The translations under genes and the position numbers were made by a program. Below the pieces are notes generated by a model that searched no databases, was not told the DNA's origin, and saw only the letters and a list, made by a program, of their open reading frames with translations. DNA of 64,000 nucleotides. It comes from Annona cherimola (lineage: Eukaryota > Streptophyta > Magnoliopsida > Magnoliales > Annonaceae). The stretch is taken from NCBI GenBank assembly GCA_030490835.1, contig CM059975.1, positions 58,209,174-58,273,173 on the forward strand. Reading direction: 5' to 3'. Positions 60,098 through 64,000 of the stretch are shown piece by piece (the first letter of the stretch is position 1; each line of letters opens with the position of its first letter).

Positions 60098-60121
60098 CTA
60101 AACCCTAGATTTAGGGTTTAG
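60098..60121. repeat. 24-bp palindrome in LTR A
   Basis: CTAAACCCTAGA/TTTAGGGTTTAG with one mismatch. LTR B has the same palindrome with one more change (about 57896-57919), and the distant LTR at 9289-10590 has a further decayed form (about 9950-9972). Confidence 0.75.
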
Positions 60122-60209
60122 CCAAGCATGTTTAAGTCTAAAATAAAATGAAAATTAAAATCCATTCTAAACAAAGCAATAAAAATTAAAAAGGGAAAAG
60201 ATAGAAAAG

Positions 60210-60215
60210 TTTATT
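60210..60215 (-). terminator. Polyadenylation signal of LTR A
   Basis: AATAAA in CAATAAACTTTTC on the - strand. The homologous place in the 9289-10590 LTR also has AATAAA (10073-10078). Confidence 0.5.
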
Positions 60216-60392
60216 GATTTGAAGCCCCGATGGTGTGTCGGCCACTTCACGCAACTCGCCAGTCCGCATTTTTCCTCTGCTATCCTCCTTTCTCTCTCTC
60301 TAATTTCTTTCTCTTATTTTTTTTCTTCAAAATTCTGTCCATCCAGAATTTTGCTCGCTGGAATTCTCCTCGTCTGCTGCTCGTCCCCTCTT

Positions 60393-60401
60393 CCTTTTAT
60401 A
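60393..60401 (-). promoter_or_regulatory. TATA box of LTR A
   Basis: TATAAAAGG on the - strand, about 180 bases upstream of AATAAA at 60215-60210, as expected for an LTR promoter and polyadenylation signal flanking R. Confidence 0.6.
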
Positions 60402-60589
60402 GCACCCAAAAGGCCAAAATCTGCTCAAAGAATCTCAAGGTGGGCCCTATATAACGCCAATTTGCACAATTGTAATTGCATAAATTTTGAATTGCGACCT
60501 GGTCTTAGTTGGCATCAAAGAATAGTACGATGCTAATTATCTAGCTTGGGTTGTAAGAAAATAACGTGAATTGCAGCTTTCTGGATCGT

Positions 60590-61680
60590 TAATCAAGATG
60601 GATTGATTAATTTGCTGGCCGTTGGTTTGTGAATTTGCTGGAAAGATGGGCGGTCCAGATCATATGCGTCGGACGGTTTGGATTAGCTTAAATCGGTGCT
60701 GATCTTTGGACATCTCAAATCTGATGAACGGTGGTTGACCTGCTAAAAATTGTACGGTGATATTTTGCTGGACAGCTTCACAAATTATTCTGATTTGCTG
60801 GATAAAAATTCTAAGCCGTTGATTTGAATTAAATGGTGGATGCTGCATGGATTTGGACATGATCCACTGATGAACGATTGGATGTCATGGATCCTAGAAA
60901 ATTTAAACCCTGCTAGAAGTTGGATGGTTGGGATTAATTGTTGGTTTGGACGGCTGGAATTTGCTGATTGTTTGGACGATCCAGATTGATCTGCTGCAAA
61001 TGGCTAATTGAACAGCTTGATGGTTTGCAATCAGCTTGGATGTGATCTGCATGGGCCCCACATAAATTACTGGACGGCTTGATTTAGCGTGCATCTAATT
61101 CAGCTGGATGGCGGCTGATTTTGCAAAGGGTGGTCTTGATTTGAGTGATTTGGACGGTGCTGAACTGGTTGGGAAATTGACGGTTTTGATGCATGGGCTG
61201 GACGGTGATGATGGGCTAAATGAGATGAAAATCTGGATGGTATTTGATGTATTAAATGGACGGCCTGCATGGTTTGGATGCATTGCACGTTGATTTATCG
61301 GTGCTGAATTTCTGATGGTGGACAACTTGTTCTCATGGACGGCTCAGATTTAATTAGACAGCTTGGGCATGATTTTTTGGACGGTTGATCGGTGTCTGAT
61401 GTGGCAGGAAATTGGACGGCTGATTATGCTTGAATTTTCAGCCGTTTAATGCTGCTGATTAATTAGACGGCCAGCTTTGCTGCTAAATGTTAGGACATCC
61501 AAAATCTGATGGACGGCCGGATGATCTTGGGCAGCAGAACATGTGACTTGATCATCTTGCATGAAATTTGGTTGGACCGTTTTAGCTAGAGGCGGTGCTG
61601 ATTTAATGGTGCAGATCAAGGTATGGACGGTGGTAGCTTGTGGTGTCGACAGAAATTTGGACGGTGCAGATTTATGTGGG
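60590..61680. repeat. GGACGGC-rich domain of LTR A
   Basis: More than fifteen GGACGGC/GGACGGT/GGACAGC words with frequent TGATTT, TGCTGGA and TTGGATG fillers. GC-richer than the rest of the LTR. It gives chance open frames on both strands. The same domain occurs in LTR B and, much decayed, at 1990-2130. Confidence 0.75.
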
Positions 61681-61987
61681 GGTCCACTTGCTGAAATTTA
61701 TTTTTTCTTGCCAAAAAAATATATATTTTAAGTCATTAATTGCTCAAATTAATAAATGGTTTTCCAATATAAAACTTAATTCAAACCCATTTAATTCCAT
61801 GGCAACGATTAAAATGTAATTTCAAGCCAAAAGATTACAAAAATTGTTTAAGTAACTTGAAATTAATTTTTAATACCCAAATGATACAAAACCACATTTT
61901 AGAGCAAATTTCACATGAAACTTAATTAATTACCCACCAAATTGGTATAAAATGTTCACAAATATGTTATTAATTTTCACTTATCAA

Positions 61988-62026
61988 ATACCCCCACACT
62001 TGAACTTTTGCTTGTCCTCAAGCAAA
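61988..62026 (-). other. Polypurine tract with GAGGACAAGC motif
   Basis: The - strand reads TTTGCTTGAGGACAAGCAAA then AGTTCAAGTGTGGGGGTATT next to the LTR start. This is the standard Athila/Tat 3' motif. The dyad CTTG-AGGA-CAAG could form a small hairpin. Confidence 0.8.
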
Positions 62027-63652
62027 TACAAAGGAATTCAAGAACCGATTGCAAAATTTCAAAATTTTGAGCAAAAAGTGAAAATAAATGTTTAGGCAAT
62101 CATCAAAAACTAATGAGAGTATTAAACTAAAAATTTTGAAACATGATACTGTTTGAAAATCTCAGCCAACAATCTCTTCTCACATGACTAATACTGTACA
62201 CCCTGTCTCCTAACTTTGCTTTCAATCATTAAAAGTTTAAAAAGTCCCGCCATAAACTCCTAATTATCAGATATCATCCCCATTTATCTGGTTATTCCAT
62301 ACACACATTTAACAATTCAAGTAATTGTAGTAATGCATGAAATATCAGTCAAATTACCTCATATACATCTCATCAAATTTTTGCATTTAAATTTCTCCTA
62401 CAAACTCAATTAGCCAATTCATAGGATCATAAGGACTTAGTAGGACAACGGTTAGGTTTGGCAGAAGAAATAAAATTTCAAAAATTGAACCATCTCCACA
62501 TGACTTAAGCCTCATTTTATAACAGAAAATAATGTTACCCACACACTTAGTGCTTTCAGTTTTTTCAAGCTTGTTCTTACCCTTGGTTTAGCAGTTTTTT
62601 TTAAGCCCGGCAATAATTTCTCTCACCATATTTCAGGGTATCTAGGAAGTCATTTTCATTATTTGCACAGTCAGGAGATCAAACCTTATTCCATGTTTCA
62701 CTTTTCAGCTCAGAATTCAATTTCAAAGTTGGTTCAACTAAGTGGGAATTGTGGTTTAGGAAAAATTTAAGTTCAGGCTCAATAGGGGTAAACAACTGTT
62801 ATACTTTCAAAGATAGGCTCATCATGAAAAAAAATGCCTTAATCATGTCCATGAATTGGTTAAATGGAGTTTCGGCTTTGGAAATTTCTTCAACCAGAAT
62901 AAAAATTTTCATGTATATGGGAAAATTTACCTTCTCAAATGACAATTGTGCGTATTAGAAAAACCTTTGATAAATTAGAGAAGATTACTTGATTTTGAAA
63001 GAAAACAGAATTGGTTCCTAAGTATATCAGTTTCATCAAGCGATTCAGGACAAAAATCCAAGTATTTTCAACAAGTACATGCTCAAAAACAAATTTAACA
63101 TCTCATTAAGGTACAACTTTTCCTAACTCAAAGATTTTGAAATTGCAAGTATGGTTTGCTTATAAGACATACAAGAGTTCAAAGTGGGGTCTCAATCAAT
63201 CTAATATCACAATTTATGCAAGAATTACCAAAAATTTTCAAAAGTTCTCAAGATGTGACAAAAATTAAAATTTTCAAAAATATAATCATCGGGGTAGTGG
63301 AAGAAATATTCAGAGAAAATTAATGCAACGCATTCACCCCCACACTTAAAATTGACATTGTCCTCAATGTAAATCACGTCATCAAAATAAATGGAGTAAT
63401 TGTAAACATGTGAGATGTTAACTTCCCTGTTTTGGCGAGTTGAACCGAATTTTCATCCATGATGCTTCCTTTCAAGTAAGCTCTAAAAAGTAACCAATAA
63501 AACTCCAAATTAAAAATTATCAAAATTCTAAAAGAAACTAAAAGAAAAAATAAAACTAAAACTCCCCTGAAAGAAAAAAGAAAAGTTTGGGTTGCCTCCT
63601 GAAAGCACTTGGTTCAAAGTCGTTAGCCCGACTATAGTTTGATCATCTGATG
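62027..63652 (-). other. 3' non-coding region of the LTR A element
   Basis: AT-rich, with no protein signal. At 63335-63371 the - strand reads ACATTGAGGACAATGTCAAT then TTTAAGTGTGGGGGTGAATG, a second motif of the same design 1.35 kb upstream of the polypurine tract. At about 63585-63640 it carries TAGTCGGGCTAACGACTTTG followed by AGGAGGCAACCCAAAC, the post-coding motif of these elements. The general order matches 10591-11730. Confidence 0.65.
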
Positions 63653-64000
63653 TTAACCAACTCCAACTTTTGCATTTCTGTGATTCTTTTTCTTGCCTTC
63701 AGATTTTCTCGCATTCGTCGTTCTTTGAATTGACCTCCATATTTGCTTGAGAACTTTTCCTGCCAATGAACCACTGTAATTAGTTTTAAAAGAATGACAA
63801 GAAGGAGAATGAATAGTTACAAGTTTGTCAGCTTTTCTTTTTTGGTCATCAGTTTTTTGTTGTTTTGATCTCCCGCTTTCAGATGTTGCCACAGATTTAG
63901 CAACTTGTTGATTCAGGTCTTCCACAACTTCTCCTTTACTTATGGACATCTGAGTTAGGTTGCTTGAAGTTCCTTTGTCCATTGACTCATTGACCACATC
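63653..64000 (-). CDS. C-terminal end of an unidentified retroelement ORF (partial)
   Basis: Open on the - strand from the window edge to a stop at 63653, at least 115 codons; the true start lies outside. The product is rich in Ser, Lys, Gln and Asn, with basic stretches (DDQKRKADK, SEGKKKNHRN) and no motif I recognise. It ends just before the GGAGGCAACCCAA motif, the place where the integrase ends in the other Athila-like element. It does not resemble integrase, so the element may carry a different last ORF or the frame may be a gag-like or accessory tail. No stops interrupt it, in contrast to the other relics here. Confidence 0.4.
   Translation of the reverse strand, partial: DVVNESMDKGTSSNLTQMSISKGEVVEDLNQQVAKSVATSESGRSKQQKTDDQKRKADKLVTIHSPSCHSFKTNYSGSLAGKVLKQIWRSIQRTTNARKSEGKKKNHRNAKVGVG

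Larger units (their letters stand above)
59412..61986 (-). mobile_element. LTR A, 3' LTR of an Athila/Tat-like element leaving the window
   Basis: On the - strand it starts TGATAAGTGAAAATTAATAA at 61986, directly after the tract GTGTGGGGGTATT. It ends ACTTGCGGTGAGATTGCGAACA at 59412. Length 2575 bp. TATAAAAGG lies at 60393-60401 and AATAAA at 60210-60215, so R would be roughly 60180-60370. The conserved end CCCGTGCACTTGCGGTGAG is the usual Athila/Tat LTR tail. It is inserted in LTR B after the bases AAATT (59407-59411), the likely left target duplication. Internal DNA continues to the right. Confidence 0.88.

Noticed and set aside
60219..60536. 105-codon frame with a hydrophobic, signal-peptide-like start.
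   Set aside because: It lies antisense across the R/leader region of LTR A, rich in CT runs; the related frame at 58040 in LTR B is not conserved in length or sequence.
61108..61293. Pairs of overlapping frames on both strands in the GGACGGC domain.
   Set aside because: They follow from the stop-poor GGACGGC words and lack any protein motif.
58250..61680. CRISPR-like or satellite-like array from the repeated GGACGGC words.
   Set aside because: Spacing is irregular, repeats are only about 7 bp, and the setting is a plant LTR.

Overview
This window looks like repeat-dominated heterochromatic or intergenic DNA from a large flowering-plant genome. I find no intact host gene, no tRNA or rRNA gene and no CRISPR. 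The sequence is AT-rich. Its recognisable coding relics are plant Ty1/copia (SIRE/Maximus-like) gag and reverse transcriptase/RNase H, and plant Ty3/gypsy (Athila/Tat-like) integrase and the downstream Athila-type ORF. The rest is mostly long terminal repeats (LTRs). The species cannot be read from the sequence. The open reading frames here are short and are mostly chance frames inside LTRs.

Layout. 1-2469: unclassified sequence ending in an LTR fragment. 2527-3230: copia gag relic on the + strand. 3549-9288: the 3' half of a SIRE-like copia element on the - strand, with pol relic 7780-9288, accessory ORF relic about 5640-7150, polypurine tracts, and LTR 3549-5161 carrying a degenerate AAGTCGACTT array. 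At 9289 this copia is cut by an Athila/Tat-like gypsy element on the - strand (LTR 9289-10590; internal pieces to about 33925). That element is itself shattered by solo LTRs: S1 (12513-25052), which contains S2 (16550-23986), which contains S3 (20270-23125); then S4 (25889-29859) and S5 (30041-33105). From about 33937 to 49621 lies another LTR-like block, S6, split by S7 (35583-43230, itself containing S8 36380-40371) and by S9 (43936-49231). Five of these have perfect 5-bp target-site duplications and none keeps an internal domain. Nesting is five levels deep (copia > Athila > S1 > S2 > S3).

49622-53004 holds AT-rich DNA, a second copia RNase H relic and weak gypsy traces. 53005-64000 holds two copies of another Athila/Tat-type LTR. 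LTR A (59412-61986) is the 3' LTR of an element that runs off the right edge, and it is inserted in the older LTR B (57711-59411). The missing tail of LTR B lies inverted at 53005-53492, implying a 4.7-kb inversion.

The observation most worth checking is a shared architecture in the solo LTRs: TATA box, purine-rich leader, a GTAAGT donor-like site, then a TAG / 28-46-nt / GTAAGC block that looks like a microexon, then a second CCTAG/ACAGGT acceptor-like site. It recurs in LTRs of several subfamilies and both orientations. I did not find a convincing new host-encoded system.
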